Program-made: the position numbers and the translations under genes
The notes under the pieces: generated by a model
What the model was told of the DNA's origin: nothing
Seen by the model: only the letters and a program-made list of their open reading frames with translations
Database searches by the model: none
Assembly (NCBI RefSeq): GCF_001971785.1
Contig: NZ_CP019389.1
Coordinates: 2,491,001 to 2,555,000 of the forward strand
DNA: 64,000 bases
Reading direction: 5' to 3'
Source: Seonamhaeicola sp. S2-3
GTDB taxonomy: Bacteria > Bacteroidota > Bacteroidia > Flavobacteriales > Flavobacteriaceae
Part shown: positions 25,430-35,451 of the stretch, one piece after another
Position numbering within the stretch: the first letter of the stretch is position 1
How the letters are laid out: the number at the start of each line of letters is the position of its first letter

Positions 25430-27070
25430 TTAAACCTTTTTAGATTTTACATAAAAATCAGGGTCAATTTCAAACAATTTAATAGTGTTTTCAACAGAAA
25501 GAGTGTTCCATTCTGATTTTGGAAATAGCCATTGTTCTTTGTTGTTTATTTTAATTTGAATAGGCATATCAAAATTATCTACAATGTTTGTCCAGCGGTA
25601 TTTTAAAGTTTTGTCTTTAATTTGATATTCTAGCGTTGGAATTTTTGTAGTTCTTAAATACTGGTTGAAAAATTCGGTTAAATCTATACCTGTTTGTTCA
25701 CTCAGATAGTTTTCTATTTGTTGAGTAGTTACTGTTTGATGATAAAAAGTGGTGTTTAAACCAATGAGAATTTTACGCCACTTTTCATCGTCTTCTATAA
25801 GTTGGCGCAGTGTATGAAGCATATTAGCTCCCTTGTAATACATGTCTCCAGAACCTTCTTTGTTTACATGATATTTACCAATTATTGGCCTATCATTAAC
25901 TATGGATCTACGGGTGCCAATTACATATTCAGCTGCGGCTTGTTTACCAAAATGGTAATCTAAATACAAACTTTCAGAATAAGCCGTAAAACTTTCATGA
26001 ATCCACATATCGGCTATGTCTTTATTTGTAATATTATTTGCAAACCATTCATGACCAGATTCGTGAATAATAATAAAGTCGAATTTTAAACCCCATCCTG
26101 TTCCAGAAAGATCACTACCTAAATACCCATTTTTATAACCATTTCCATAGGTAACAGAGCTTTGATGTTCCATTCCTAAATAGGGTGCTTCAACCAGTTT
26201 ATAGCTATCTCTGTAAAAGGGGTATTGCCCAAACCAGTGTTCAAAAGCTTCCATCATTTTTGGAGCTTGTTTAAATTGTTCTTTGGCTTTTTCAAGGTTA
26301 TAACTTAAAACGTAATAATTCATATCTAGGGGGCCTGCCATACCATTGTAGACTTCTGAAAAGTTAACATAGTCACCTATATTAATATTTACACCATAGT
26401 TGTTTATTGGGCTTTTAACAATCCATCGGTAGGTTTTGGTGTCGCCGTATTGCTCAACACTTCTCAATCTTCCGTTAGAGACGTTTGTTAAATTATCAGG
26501 AACGTTTACACTAATGAGCATGCTATCTACTTCATCATACATATGGTCTTTACATGGCCACCAAACACTAGCTCCTAAACCTTGACAAGACGATGCTATA
26601 AAATGATTACCGTTTTTATCTTTTTCCCAAGAAATTCCGCCATCCCAAGGGGCATTTACAGCTTCTCTTGGGTTTCCTTCGTAATAAACATCTATAGAAT
26701 TTATATTTCCTATTTCTTGTGGTTCAGTTAGAGTAATAAAATGGGCATTACCTTCATGTTTTATTTTTAACTCTTTACCATTTTGAGTTGCTTTAAGAAG
26801 TTTTAAAGGAGTTTGCAAATCAATTTGCATAACGTTGTTTTTGCTTAAAACTTTATACTGAATTGTGTTTTTTCCAGAAATAAACTTTTCTTCGGGATTC
26901 ACTTTAATATCTAGATGGTAATAGGTTAAATCCCACCATGCGCGTTGGGGTGTTATACTTCCACGAAGTGTATCCTGTCTAGTGAAAGTGTCTTTTTCTT
27001 TAAGTAGTTGACATTGAGTAATATTTACAGAAAGAAGCGTAAGTATGACGAAGGTTAATTTGTAATTCAT
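25430..27070 (-). CDS. Secreted M1 family metallopeptidase
   Basis: This 546-residue protein has an N-terminal signal sequence (about 1-20) and the M1 aminopeptidase fold. The zinc site is His336-Glu337-x2-His340 in HESGHEW, with the third ligand Glu in IHESFTAYSE 19 residues on. The LGMEHQSSVTYGNGY exopeptidase segment is the GxMEN-like motif with changed last residues. It probably degrades peptides in the periplasm or outside. A Cys near residue 20 might be lipidated, but the lipobox is weak. Confidence 0.87.
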   Translation of the reverse strand: MNYKLTFVILTLLSVNITQCQLLKEKDTFTRQDTLRGSITPQRAWWDLTYYHLDIKVNPEEKFISGKNTIQYKVLSKNNVMQIDLQTPLKLLKATQNGKELKIKHEGNAHFITLTEPQEIGNINSIDVYYEGNPREAVNAPWDGGISWEKDKNGNHFIASSCQGLGASVWWPCKDHMYDEVDSMLISVNVPDNLTNVSNGRLRSVEQYGDTKTYRWIVKSPINNYGVNINIGDYVNFSEVYNGMAGPLDMNYYVLSYNLEKAKEQFKQAPKMMEAFEHWFGQYPFYRDSYKLVEAPYLGMEHQSSVTYGNGYKNGYLGSDLSGTGWGLKFDFIIIHESGHEWFANNITNKDIADMWIHESFTAYSESLYLDYHFGKQAAAEYVIGTRRSIVNDRPIIGKYHVNKEGSGDMYYKGANMLHTLRQLIEDDEKWRKILIGLNTTFYHQTVTTQQIENYLSEQTGIDLTEFFNQYLRTTKIPTLEYQIKDKTLKYRWTNIVDNFDMPIQIKINNKEQWLFPKSEWNTLSVENTIKLFEIDPDFYVKSKKV

Positions 27071-27091
27071 GTAAATTTTTTTCTAAAGTAC

Positions 27092-27133
27092 TGAAAAAAA
27101 TAAACGCTTCAAAAAAGTTAATTGAAGCGTTTA
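27092..27133 (-). terminator. Terminator of the beta-oxidation operon
   Basis: On the minus strand TAAACGCTTCA (27133 to 27123) pairs with TGAAGCGTTTA (27111 to 27101) and is followed by TTTTTTT. It lies 28 bp after the acyl-CoA dehydrogenase stop. Confidence 0.8.
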
Positions 27134-27160
27134 AACAATTGAATTAGTCACCTACTTAAT

Positions 27161-28972
27161 TTAAAAGCAATATTTATTTTCTTTAGTTACTTTGTTGGCA
27201 ATAATGTTTCTTAGTTCAATAATGTTTGGCATGTTTACATATTTAATGTAACGCTTTAACCCCATTAACATCATGCGCTGTTCATCGCCACTAGAGAATG
27301 AAATAATAGAGTGTTTTCCTGCCGTTTCAATAACATCAATGGCATGAAAAAGATTTAGTTTAGCCATGGCTATTTGTTCTTTTACATTTTCTTCACCTTC
27401 TTTTTTGGCTAGTTTTTCAGCTCTTAAAATGGCAGATTCAGCTAAATAAATTTGAATTAAGATATCTGATGATGCTAGCATGAGTTGCTGTTGTTCTTCA
27501 ATTTTTTCGCCATACTTCTCTAAAGCGGCGCCAGCAACCATTAAAAATAATTTCTTAAGGTTTTTAATAATACTTTTTTCTTCAGAAAATAGTTCGGAAA
27601 AATCAGGTGTATCAAATGATGGAATTCCCATTAATTCGTCTTTAACAGCCATGGCAGGTGTTAATACATCAACGTGTCCTTTCATAGCTTTTTTAATAAG
27701 CATACCAATACTTAACATACGATTGATTTCATTGGTGCCTTCATAAATTCTAGAAATACGGGCGTCTCTCCAAGCAGATTCCATTGGGGTTTCTTCAGAG
27801 AATCCCATACCACCTAAAATTTGAATACCTTCATCTGTACATCTTTGAACAAATTCTGAAACAGCAACTTTTAATAAAGAGCATTCTATGGCATATTCTT
27901 CAACACCTTTAAGTTCCGCTTCTTGATGTGTGTCTTTACCATTTTTTTGTCTAAGTTCAATTCTATCTTGAATATTTTTTGCGGCTCTGTAACAAGCAGC
28001 TTCACCTACCCAACAGTTTGTAGCCATTTCAGCAATTTTTTGACGAATGGCACCAAAACTAGAAATAGGGGTTTTAAATTGAATACGCTCATTGGCATAT
28101 TTAATGGACTCTGTAATAGTTCTACGTTGTGCATCTAAACAGGCTACGGCTAATTTTATACGACCAACATTTAGAGCATTCATAGCTATTTTAAAACCAT
28201 TACCTCTTACCGATAGCATGTTTTCTACCGGTACAACGGTATCATTAAAGAATACTTGACGCGTAGAAGAAGCACGGATACCTAATTTATGTTCTTCTTC
28301 GCCTAAAGTAATACCGTTTGGGTTTTCTGGATCGTATTCAACAATAAATCCAGTAATGTATTTGTCGTCTTCAATTCTAGCAAAAACAATCATAAGATTA
28401 CAGAAGCCAGCATTTGAAATCCACATTTTCTGTCCCGTAATTTTATAGCTTTTTCCATCTTCAGAAAGTACAGCTTTAGTTTTTCCAGAATTGGCATCGC
28501 TACCAGCGCTAGGTTCTGTTAAACAATAAGAGCCAAACCACTCACCGCTAGCTAGTTTAGGTACGTATTTTTTCTTTTGTTCTTCGGTTCCGTACAATGT
28601 AATTGGCATTGTACCAATACCTGTATGTGCCCCAAATGCGGTACTGAAAGAGCCAGTTGCACCAGAAATATAATCGCATACCAACATAGTATCAACAAAG
28701 CCCATGCCCATGCCTCCATATTCCGTAGGCACTGCAACGCTTAAAAAACCAAGTTCTCCTGCTTTACGCATACAAGCTTCGGTTAAGGCGTAATCTTTCT
28801 TTTCAAATTGTGCTTTTTTAGCCCAAATTTCTCGATCAACAAATTCGGTAACAGCTTCTTTCATCATAAGCTGGTCTTCATTAAAATCTTCTGGTGTAAA
28901 AATATCTTCACAGTTGGTTTCTTTTACCAAGAATTGACCACCACGTAAAATGTCTTTTTCAGTTTCTGCCAT
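27161..28972 (-). CDS. Acyl-CoA dehydrogenase
   Basis: This 603-residue flavoprotein catalyses the first step of beta-oxidation. The first 390 or so residues are the standard dehydrogenase fold, with YCLTEPSAGSDA, KMWISNAGFC and the C-terminal IQILGGMGFSEETPMESAWRDARISRIYEGTNEI segment holding the catalytic Glu. About 200 extra C-terminal residues form a second helical region, as in the VLCAD/ACAD9-like subgroup. It lies 19 bp after the thiolase gene and is last in the operon. Confidence 0.92.
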   Translation of the reverse strand: MAETEKDILRGGQFLVKETNCEDIFTPEDFNEDQLMMKEAVTEFVDREIWAKKAQFEKKDYALTEACMRKAGELGFLSVAVPTEYGGMGMGFVDTMLVCDYISGATGSFSTAFGAHTGIGTMPITLYGTEEQKKKYVPKLASGEWFGSYCLTEPSAGSDANSGKTKAVLSEDGKSYKITGQKMWISNAGFCNLMIVFARIEDDKYITGFIVEYDPENPNGITLGEEEHKLGIRASSTRQVFFNDTVVPVENMLSVRGNGFKIAMNALNVGRIKLAVACLDAQRRTITESIKYANERIQFKTPISSFGAIRQKIAEMATNCWVGEAACYRAAKNIQDRIELRQKNGKDTHQEAELKGVEEYAIECSLLKVAVSEFVQRCTDEGIQILGGMGFSEETPMESAWRDARISRIYEGTNEINRMLSIGMLIKKAMKGHVDVLTPAMAVKDELMGIPSFDTPDFSELFSEEKSIIKNLKKLFLMVAGAALEKYGEKIEEQQQLMLASSDILIQIYLAESAILRAEKLAKKEGEENVKEQIAMAKLNLFHAIDVIETAGKHSIISFSSGDEQRMMLMGLKRYIKYVNMPNIIELRNIIANKVTKENKYCF

Positions 28973-28991
28973 TTTATTTAGTTTTAGTTTT

Positions 28992-30182
28992 TTAGTTTAA
29001 AAATTCAAAAATTCCGCATGCGCCTTGACCTGTTCCAACGCACATGGTTACAGCACCATATTTTGCTTTCATGTTTCGTTTTCTCATTTCATCAAAAAGT
29101 TGAACGGAAAGTTTAGCACCAGTACAACCTAAAGGATGCCCTAGCGCAATGGCGCCACCATTAACATTTATAATATCTGGGTTGAGGTTTAATTCTCTTA
29201 TTACTGCTAAAGATTGTGAAGCAAAGGCTTCATTTAATTCTATAAGTTCTAGATCAGTTTGTTTTAAACCGGCTAGTTTTAAAGCTTTTGGGATGGCTTT
29301 AACTGGCCCAATACCCATAATACGTGGTTCTACACCAGCAGCAGCATAATTTACTAATCTAGCAATAGGTTCAAGGTTTAATTCTTTTACCATAGCTTCA
29401 CTCATAACCATAACAAATGCGGCACCATCGCTCATTTGAGATGAGTTGCCAGCAGTTACGCTACCACCTTGTGCAAACACAGGACGTAGTTTAGCTAATG
29501 CTTCAAGACTAGTGCCTTTTCTAGGACCTTCATCTTTTGTAACGGTGTAACTCTTTGTTGCTTTTTTACCATTTTCATCAATATAAGTTTGTTCAACTTT
29601 AATAGGAACAATTTGATCTTGGAATCTGTCTTCAGCCTGAGCTTTTAGCGCTTTCATATGAGAATTATATGCAAACTCATCTTGGTCTTCTCTTGAAACT
29701 TTAAATTGATTAGCAACTGCTTCGGCTGTATTACCCATACCCCAGTAATAATCTTCATGACCTGCATTAACAATATCATAGTTAAGTTCTGGTTTAAAAC
29801 CTGTCATGGGTACAGCACTCATGCTTTCTGCTCCACCTGCTATGATACATTCTGCCATTCCAGATTGAATTTTGGCAGTTGCAATAGCAATAGTTTCAAC
29901 ACCAGAAGAGCAAAATCTGTTAACTGTAACACCAGGAACATCAACACTATTTAATCCCATTAAAGAAATTAAGCGCGCCATATTTAATCCTTGTGAACCT
30001 TCGGGCATAGCATTACCAACAATTACATCATCAATTCTTGATTTATCTAATTGAGGTAGCTCTTTAATCATGTGCTGTATGGTTTCGGCCGCCAATTCAT
30101 CAGTTCGTTTAAACCTAAACAAACCTTTAGGAGCTTTTCCTACGGCAGTTCTGTACGCTTTTACTATATATGCTGTTTTCAT
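28992..30182 (-). CDS. Acetyl-CoA acyltransferase (thiolase)
   Basis: This 396-residue enzyme performs thiolytic cleavage of 3-ketoacyl-CoA. Active-site Cys is in TVNRFCSSGVETIA. The C-terminal GGAIALGHPLGCTGA His motif and CVGTGQGACGIFE Cys motif are intact. The ORF runs back to 30284, but the conserved opening MKTAYIVKAYRTAVGK begins at the ATG at 30182, which also removes the overlap with the preceding gene. It works with the 3-hydroxyacyl-CoA dehydrogenase/enoyl-CoA hydratase encoded just upstream. Confidence 0.93.
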   Translation of the reverse strand: MKTAYIVKAYRTAVGKAPKGLFRFKRTDELAAETIQHMIKELPQLDKSRIDDVIVGNAMPEGSQGLNMARLISLMGLNSVDVPGVTVNRFCSSGVETIAIATAKIQSGMAECIIAGGAESMSAVPMTGFKPELNYDIVNAGHEDYYWGMGNTAEAVANQFKVSREDQDEFAYNSHMKALKAQAEDRFQDQIVPIKVEQTYIDENGKKATKSYTVTKDEGPRKGTSLEALAKLRPVFAQGGSVTAGNSSQMSDGAAFVMVMSEAMVKELNLEPIARLVNYAAAGVEPRIMGIGPVKAIPKALKLAGLKQTDLELIELNEAFASQSLAVIRELNLNPDIINVNGGAIALGHPLGCTGAKLSVQLFDEMRKRNMKAKYGAVTMCVGTGQGACGIFEFLN

Positions 30183-30234
30183 TTTAGTTTTGTGATTTTT
30201 GGAATCAAGAATAAAAGTATCTTGGTTCTGTTTT

Positions 30235-32643
30235 CTAATTACGTAGTGGTTTTCCTGTTTTAAGCATATGTTGAATACGTTCAAGTGTTTTACGCTCTGT
30301 ACATAAACTTAAGAAGGCTTCTCTTTCTAGATCTAGTAAGTATTGTTCTGTAACTAATGTTGGTTCAGATAAATCACCACCAGCCATTACATAAGCTAGT
30401 TTATTAGCTATTTTTTGGTCGTGTTCACTAATGTAATTTGAAGCTTCCATTGCATCTGTTCCTACCAAAAACATACCCAAGGCTTGTTTACCAAGTACTT
30501 TTACATCTTTACGTTTTATGGGTTGCGAATAACCAGCATCAGCTAATAATTTAGCATGTACTTTAGCAGTTGCAATTTGGCGGTCTTTATTAACAATTAC
30601 AACGTCTTTCCCTTTTTGAAGTAAACCTAAATCAAAGGCTTCATATGCAGAGGTTGATACTTTTGCCATTCCAATAGTTAAGAAATACTCTTGTAGTACA
30701 TTTAACTCAACATCACCTTTTCTAAAGGAATCTGATGCTCTAAGCGCCATTTCTTTAGAGCCGCCACCACCAGGGATGACGCCAACTCCAAATTCAACTA
30801 AACCAATATAGGTTTCGGCGGCAGCCACAACTTTGTCAGCATGAAGTGATAATTCACAACCACCACCAAGTGTCATACCGTGTGGAGCAGCAACTGTTGG
30901 AATAGAAGAGTAGCGCATACGCATCATGGTGTCTTGGAAATATTTAATGGCCGCGTTTAATTCTTCATATTCTTGTTCTACAGCCATCATGAAAATCATA
31001 CCAATATTGGCACCAACTGAAAAATTAGCGGCTTGATTGCCAATAACTAATCCTTCAAAATCTTTTTCGGCTAAATCAATAGCTTTATTTAACCCTGCTA
31101 AAACATCGCCACCAATGGTATTCATTTTGCTTTGAAATTCGCAGTTTAAAATACCATCGCCTAAATCTTCAATAACAACTCCAGAGTTTTTAAATACTTC
31201 ATTACTTTTTCTAATGTTATCTAAAATAATAAAGGCGTCTTGTCCTGGTTTTTTAGTATGCGTTTTACTAGAAATATCGTAAAAATATGTAGCACCATTT
31301 TTTACAGAGTAGAATGAAGTACTACCAGCTGCAAGCATATTGTTTACCCAATTAGCAGGTTGGAAACCTTCGGCTTTCATAATTTCAATACCTTTTTCAA
31401 CACCAATAGCATCCCAGATTTGGAACGGGCCATGTTCCCATCCAAAACCAGCTTTCATAGCATCATCAATTTTGTAGAGTTCATTTGATATTTCTGGTAT
31501 TCTGTTAGAAACATAGGCAAACATAGCCGCGAAGTTTTTTCGGTAAAATTCACCAGCTTTATCTTTACCAGAGACTAATATTTTAAATCTATCAATTACT
31601 TTCTCAATCGATTTCGTAAGTTCTAATGTTGAAAATTTTGCTCTTTTTTTAGAACGATATTCTAAAGTATTTAGGTCTAATGATAAAATTTCGCTTTTAC
31701 CATTTTCTCCTTTAATTTTTTTGTAGAATCCTTGACCTGTTTTACTACCTAACCATTTGTTTTCCATCATGGTGTTTATGAAATCTGGTAGTTTAAACAA
31801 CGCATGAGCTTCATCATTAGGGCAGTTATCATAAATGCCGTTTGCTACATGTACAAGCGTATCTAAGCCAACAACATCAACGGTTCTAAAAGTGGCCGAT
31901 TTAGGTCTGCCAATTACGGGACCAGTAAGTTTATCAACCTCTTCAATAGTTAGTCCTAATTCTTTAACTTGGTGGAATAAGGATTGAATACCGAAAATAC
32001 CAATACGGTTACCTATAAAAGCAGGGGTGTCTTTGGCTACAACCGATGTTTTTCCTAAATACTGTTCACCATAATTATTTAAAAATTCTAAAACTTCTTG
32101 AGAGGTGTTTGGACCAGGAATAATTTCAAAAAGTTTTAAATATCTGGCTGGATTAAAAAAGTGTGTGCCGCAGAAATGCTTTTGGAAATCTTCGCTTCTG
32201 CCTTCGCTCATAAATTTTATTGGAATACCAGAAGTGTTTGATGTTATTAAGGTGCCTGGGGTACGGTATTTTTCTAGGTTTTCAAAAACCTGTTTTTTAA
32301 TGTCTAATCTTTCAACAACAACCTCAATAATCCAATCTACATCTTTAATTTTTGCTATATCATCTTCTAAATTACCTGTTGTAATTCTGCTAGCAAATTT
32401 TTGATGATAAATAGGTGCGGGTTTTGATTTTAAGGCTTTTTTTAGAGAATCATTAACTAATCGATTTCTTACCTGTTTGTCTTCTAAAGTTAGACCTTTA
32501 GCTTTTTCTGCATCATTTAGTTCTCTTGGTACAATATCTAGAAGCAAAACTTCTAAACCAATATTGGCAAAATGGCATGCAATACCGCTGCCCATAATTC
32601 CAGAGCCAATGACTGCAACTTTTTTAATAATTCGTTTACTCAT
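30235..32643 (-). CDS. 3-hydroxyacyl-CoA dehydrogenase / enoyl-CoA hydratase bifunctional protein
   Basis: This 802-residue enzyme has the NAD-binding dehydrogenase domain first (VAVIGSGIMGSGIACHFAN, then GTHFFNPARYLKLFEII) and its helical domain to about 420. The crotonase domain follows (about 470-720, with GLVIGNQAANFSVGANIG and GGGCELSLHADK). This order is the reverse of E. coli FadB, where the hydratase comes first. It performs steps two and three of beta-oxidation. It starts 15 bp after the MarR stop and ends 52 bp before the thiolase start. Confidence 0.92.
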   Translation of the reverse strand: MSKRIIKKVAVIGSGIMGSGIACHFANIGLEVLLLDIVPRELNDAEKAKGLTLEDKQVRNRLVNDSLKKALKSKPAPIYHQKFASRITTGNLEDDIAKIKDVDWIIEVVVERLDIKKQVFENLEKYRTPGTLITSNTSGIPIKFMSEGRSEDFQKHFCGTHFFNPARYLKLFEIIPGPNTSQEVLEFLNNYGEQYLGKTSVVAKDTPAFIGNRIGIFGIQSLFHQVKELGLTIEEVDKLTGPVIGRPKSATFRTVDVVGLDTLVHVANGIYDNCPNDEAHALFKLPDFINTMMENKWLGSKTGQGFYKKIKGENGKSEILSLDLNTLEYRSKKRAKFSTLELTKSIEKVIDRFKILVSGKDKAGEFYRKNFAAMFAYVSNRIPEISNELYKIDDAMKAGFGWEHGPFQIWDAIGVEKGIEIMKAEGFQPANWVNNMLAAGSTSFYSVKNGATYFYDISSKTHTKKPGQDAFIILDNIRKSNEVFKNSGVVIEDLGDGILNCEFQSKMNTIGGDVLAGLNKAIDLAEKDFEGLVIGNQAANFSVGANIGMIFMMAVEQEYEELNAAIKYFQDTMMRMRYSSIPTVAAPHGMTLGGGCELSLHADKVVAAAETYIGLVEFGVGVIPGGGGSKEMALRASDSFRKGDVELNVLQEYFLTIGMAKVSTSAYEAFDLGLLQKGKDVVIVNKDRQIATAKVHAKLLADAGYSQPIKRKDVKVLGKQALGMFLVGTDAMEASNYISEHDQKIANKLAYVMAGGDLSEPTLVTEQYLLDLEREAFLSLCTERKTLERIQHMLKTGKPLRN

Positions 32644-32658
32644 TCTTGTTTAGTCTAA

Positions 32659-33099
32659 TTACTTTTTTGTGTAAATTTTTTTGTTACATACTAATTCTGT
32701 AATAATTTCTGCAACCTCATAGAAATGGTTTATTTTTTCTTCAGGAATGTGTTTTCTAATGGTGTCATTAAATGTTAGTACTCTTTCTTTAGAATAGTCT
32801 CTTTTTTCTTTTCCAAAATCAGTTAAATGAATAATAACGCCTCTACCATCATTAGGATTTGGATGCCTTTCTATTAAACCTCTTTTTTCCATAGTTTTTA
32901 AGATTCTTGATAAGCTTGTAGCTTCCATTCCCATTTTAGGACCTAAGGCTGTTGATGGAGTTCCATTTTCAGGGTCTATACTTAAAAGTGTAAAACCGGT
33001 AGCCATTGTACTATCAAACTTAGCAGCCTCTTCATTGTACATTTTTTGAACCGCAAGCCATGTGGTTCTTAGCACATAATCAATTGTTTGATCCTTCAT
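32659..33099 (-). CDS. MarR family transcription regulator
   Basis: This 146-residue protein has the winged-helix MarR fold. The recognition region LGPKMGMEATSLSRILKTMEKRGLIERHPNPNDGRGVIIHLT shows the DxR wing. It is the first gene of the beta-oxidation operon. An 18-bp perfect palindrome at 33135-33152, 36 bp before the start, is a candidate autoregulatory operator. By analogy with fatty-acid-responsive MarR or TetR regulators it may release DNA on binding acyl-CoA; that is inference. Confidence 0.88.
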   Translation of the reverse strand: MKDQTIDYVLRTTWLAVQKMYNEEAAKFDSTMATGFTLLSIDPENGTPSTALGPKMGMEATSLSRILKTMEKRGLIERHPNPNDGRGVIIHLTDFGKEKRDYSKERVLTFNDTIRKHIPEEKINHFYEVAEIITELVCNKKIYTKK

Positions 33100-33134
33100 A
33101 TATAATTGTTAATGTTCTCAAATATATAAAAATT

Positions 33135-33152
33135 TATTATGCATGCATAATA
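33135..33152. promoter_or_regulatory. Perfect 18-bp palindrome, candidate MarR operator
   Basis: TATTATGCATGCATAATA reads the same on both strands. It lies between the acyl-CoA synthetase stop and the MarR start, 36 bp upstream of the latter. Length and symmetry fit MarR operators. Confidence 0.6.
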
Positions 33153-33171
33153 TTTTTTTGAAATAATAGTG

Positions 33172-33211
33172 TAAAATAAAAAATGCTTTACAAAATTATA
33201 AAGCATTTTAA
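33172..33211 (-). terminator. Terminator after the acyl-CoA synthetase gene
   Basis: On the minus strand AAATGCTTTA (33208 to 33199) pairs with TAAAGCATTT (33190 to 33181), followed by a T-rich run. It separates acyl-CoA synthetase from the MarR operon. Confidence 0.7.
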
Positions 33212-33266
33212 AGAATATTTGAATTTTTGTTAATTGATTGATATGCTATTAATTAACTAATAGGGG

Positions 33267-35039
33267 TTATTGGTTTCTGTAAATTTTTTCAATTAGGTCT
33301 TTGTATTTTTCTTTAATGACCTTTCGTTTTATTTTCATGGTAGGGGTAAGATGACCATCATCAATAGTCCAAACATCAGGTGTAATTTCAAATTTTTTGA
33401 TTTGTTCCCATCTTCCAAAGTTGGTATTGGCTTCGTCTATTTCTGCTTGTATACGTTCATGAAGTTTTTCGCTTTTAATTATTGCTTCATTGTCTTTAAA
33501 AACCAAATCATGTCTTCTTGCCCATTCTTTAACAAACTCAAAATTAATTTGTATTAACGCTGCAGGCATTTTTTCGCCTTCGCCAATAACCATTATTTGT
33601 TCTATAAAGCGCGATTGTTTAAACTCATTTTCTAAAAGTGCTGGTATAACGTATTTACCGCCAGAGGTTTTAAACATATCTTTTTTACGATCTGTAATTT
33701 TTAAGAAATTATCATCACTTACTTCGCCAATGTCTCCTGTATGAAAATAGTCTCCTGTCATTACTTTAGCAGTTCTTTCAGGGTCTTTATAATAGCCCAT
33801 CATTACATTGGGGCCTTTTACCAAAATTTCGCCATCTTCAGCTATTTTAACATCAACGTTGTTTATAATTCTACCTACGGTTCCTATTTTTATTCCCATA
33901 TCAAATGGGCAATTAACAGAAATTACAGGCGATGTTTCTGTTAGTCCGTAACCTTCTAAAATTGGCATTTCGGCAGCAGAAAATATTCTAATAAGTCTTG
34001 GTTGTAAGGCAGCACTACCAGAAACTAATGTGTTTAAGTTGCCGCCTAAACCTTCTTTCCATTTACTAAAAATAAGTTTTCTGGCAATTTTTAATTTAAA
34101 TTCATACCACCAACCGTTTTTTCCATAAGGTTCGTATTTTAAACCTAAGTTTACAGCCCAAAAGAACAGCATTTTTTTAATACCGTTAAGTTCTGCGCCT
34201 TTGGCTATAATTCTGTCGTAAACCTTTTCATAAAGTCTAGGAACAGCAGTCATTACATGAGGTTTAATTTCTTTAAGGTCTTCACTTATAGTTTCAATAC
34301 TTTCTGCAAAATAAACTTCAATACCGCAATACATGTATAAATAAAGAATCATACGTTCAAATACATGGCAAACGGGTAAAAAACTTAAAGATTTTGATTT
34401 GCCGTGTTCCATAGGAACTCGTGGCGAACTATCAATAACATTAGAGACTAAGTTTTTGTGAGAAAGCATAACGCCTTTTGGTGTTCCTGTTGTACCAGAG
34501 GTATAGATAAGAGTAGCTAAATCTTCTGGTTTCACATTGTTTTTTCGTTCTTCTACTTTGTTTTGGTTAGATTCGTCTTCACCTAACTCTAATATTTTTT
34601 TCCAGTTTTTTTCTCCTTTAACTTCATCAAAAGTATAGACCTCTTTAAGCTTGGTGTTTCCTTTTATTTGGTTAAGTTTTTCTAAAACAGAATCATCTGA
34701 AACAAAACAATATATAGACTCAGAATGATTTAAAACATACTCATATTCTTCTTTAGAAATGGTTGGGTAAATGGGTACATTTTGGGCACCAATTTGTAAA
34801 ATTGCAGTGTCTAATACATTCCATTCTGTACGGTTATTAGACGAAATTACGGCTATTTTATCATTGGGTTTTATACCTAGCCTTAATAAACCTCTACTTA
34901 CTTTATTAGATTGATTAATATACTCTTGAGTAGAAATACTAATCCACTCTCCATTATATTTTGATGTAAATGCTTTTTTTAAATTGAATTTCTCTAGTTG
35001 GTAATAAGGGAAATCAAAAATCCTACTAATCTTTCTCAT
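33267..35039 (-). CDS. Long-chain acyl-CoA synthetase (AMP-binding)
   Basis: This 590-residue enzyme activates fatty acids with ATP and CoA. The P-loop motif LIYTSGTTGTPKGVMLSHKN is intact. LEGYGLTETSPVIS, GDYFHTGDIGE and ITDRKKDMFKTSGGKYV follow in the usual order. It resembles the FadD15-like bacterial long-chain group, with no membrane segment. It feeds the beta-oxidation genes downstream but has its own terminator, so it is a separate transcription unit. Confidence 0.92.
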   Translation of the reverse strand: MRKISRIFDFPYYQLEKFNLKKAFTSKYNGEWISISTQEYINQSNKVSRGLLRLGIKPNDKIAVISSNNRTEWNVLDTAILQIGAQNVPIYPTISKEEYEYVLNHSESIYCFVSDDSVLEKLNQIKGNTKLKEVYTFDEVKGEKNWKKILELGEDESNQNKVEERKNNVKPEDLATLIYTSGTTGTPKGVMLSHKNLVSNVIDSSPRVPMEHGKSKSLSFLPVCHVFERMILYLYMYCGIEVYFAESIETISEDLKEIKPHVMTAVPRLYEKVYDRIIAKGAELNGIKKMLFFWAVNLGLKYEPYGKNGWWYEFKLKIARKLIFSKWKEGLGGNLNTLVSGSAALQPRLIRIFSAAEMPILEGYGLTETSPVISVNCPFDMGIKIGTVGRIINNVDVKIAEDGEILVKGPNVMMGYYKDPERTAKVMTGDYFHTGDIGEVSDDNFLKITDRKKDMFKTSGGKYVIPALLENEFKQSRFIEQIMVIGEGEKMPAALIQINFEFVKEWARRHDLVFKDNEAIIKSEKLHERIQAEIDEANTNFGRWEQIKKFEITPDVWTIDDGHLTPTMKIKRKVIKEKYKDLIEKIYRNQ

Positions 35040-35451
35040 TTATTTTTAATGCGGTGTTGCAAAGTATGAAATTAAAATGATTTTAAAATTAGATAAACAG
35101 GGTAAAAATTAACAACCATATTTAATTATCTGTAAATCATTTGTTTCAAAACTCCTTTTTATATTTTTTTTAAATCTAACGACAATTTTCGTGATTTTTA
35201 TGAAAATAACAAATTTTAACCCAAAAAATTAACAATAATTACTTAAAGTAATGTTAATTTCATGTATTTGATAAGGTTGAGAGTAAAAGGTTTAAAGATT
35301 GTTTGTATAAGCGAATATATTCAAACGTTTTCGTGTGCTAAGTAATTGTAAAACCTTGCTATATCTGGGTTTTATGATAAAAGTCAGGTTTATAGTTAGT
35401 GTCCAGATGTAGATTTGCAGCATAAAATTTGTCAAATAAAAAAAGCAAAAA
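35040..35451. other. 412-bp region between divergent acyl-CoA synthetase and pflB
   Basis: The region is AT-rich with no credible gene. It holds the pflB promoter with its Crp/Fnr-type box (35375-35417). No strong box lies on the acyl-CoA synthetase side. A short ORF on the minus strand (35292-35480) overlaps the promoter and looks like chance. Confidence 0.6.
35375..35417 (+). promoter_or_regulatory. Crp/Fnr-type box and -7 element of pflB
   Basis: TGATAAAAGTCA (35375-35386) fits TGA-N6-TCA. TAGATTTG (35410-35417) is a perfect TAnnTTTG and starts 29.5 bp from the box centre, placing the box near -41. No -33 TTTG is present, as expected for an activator-dependent promoter. Confidence 0.75.
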
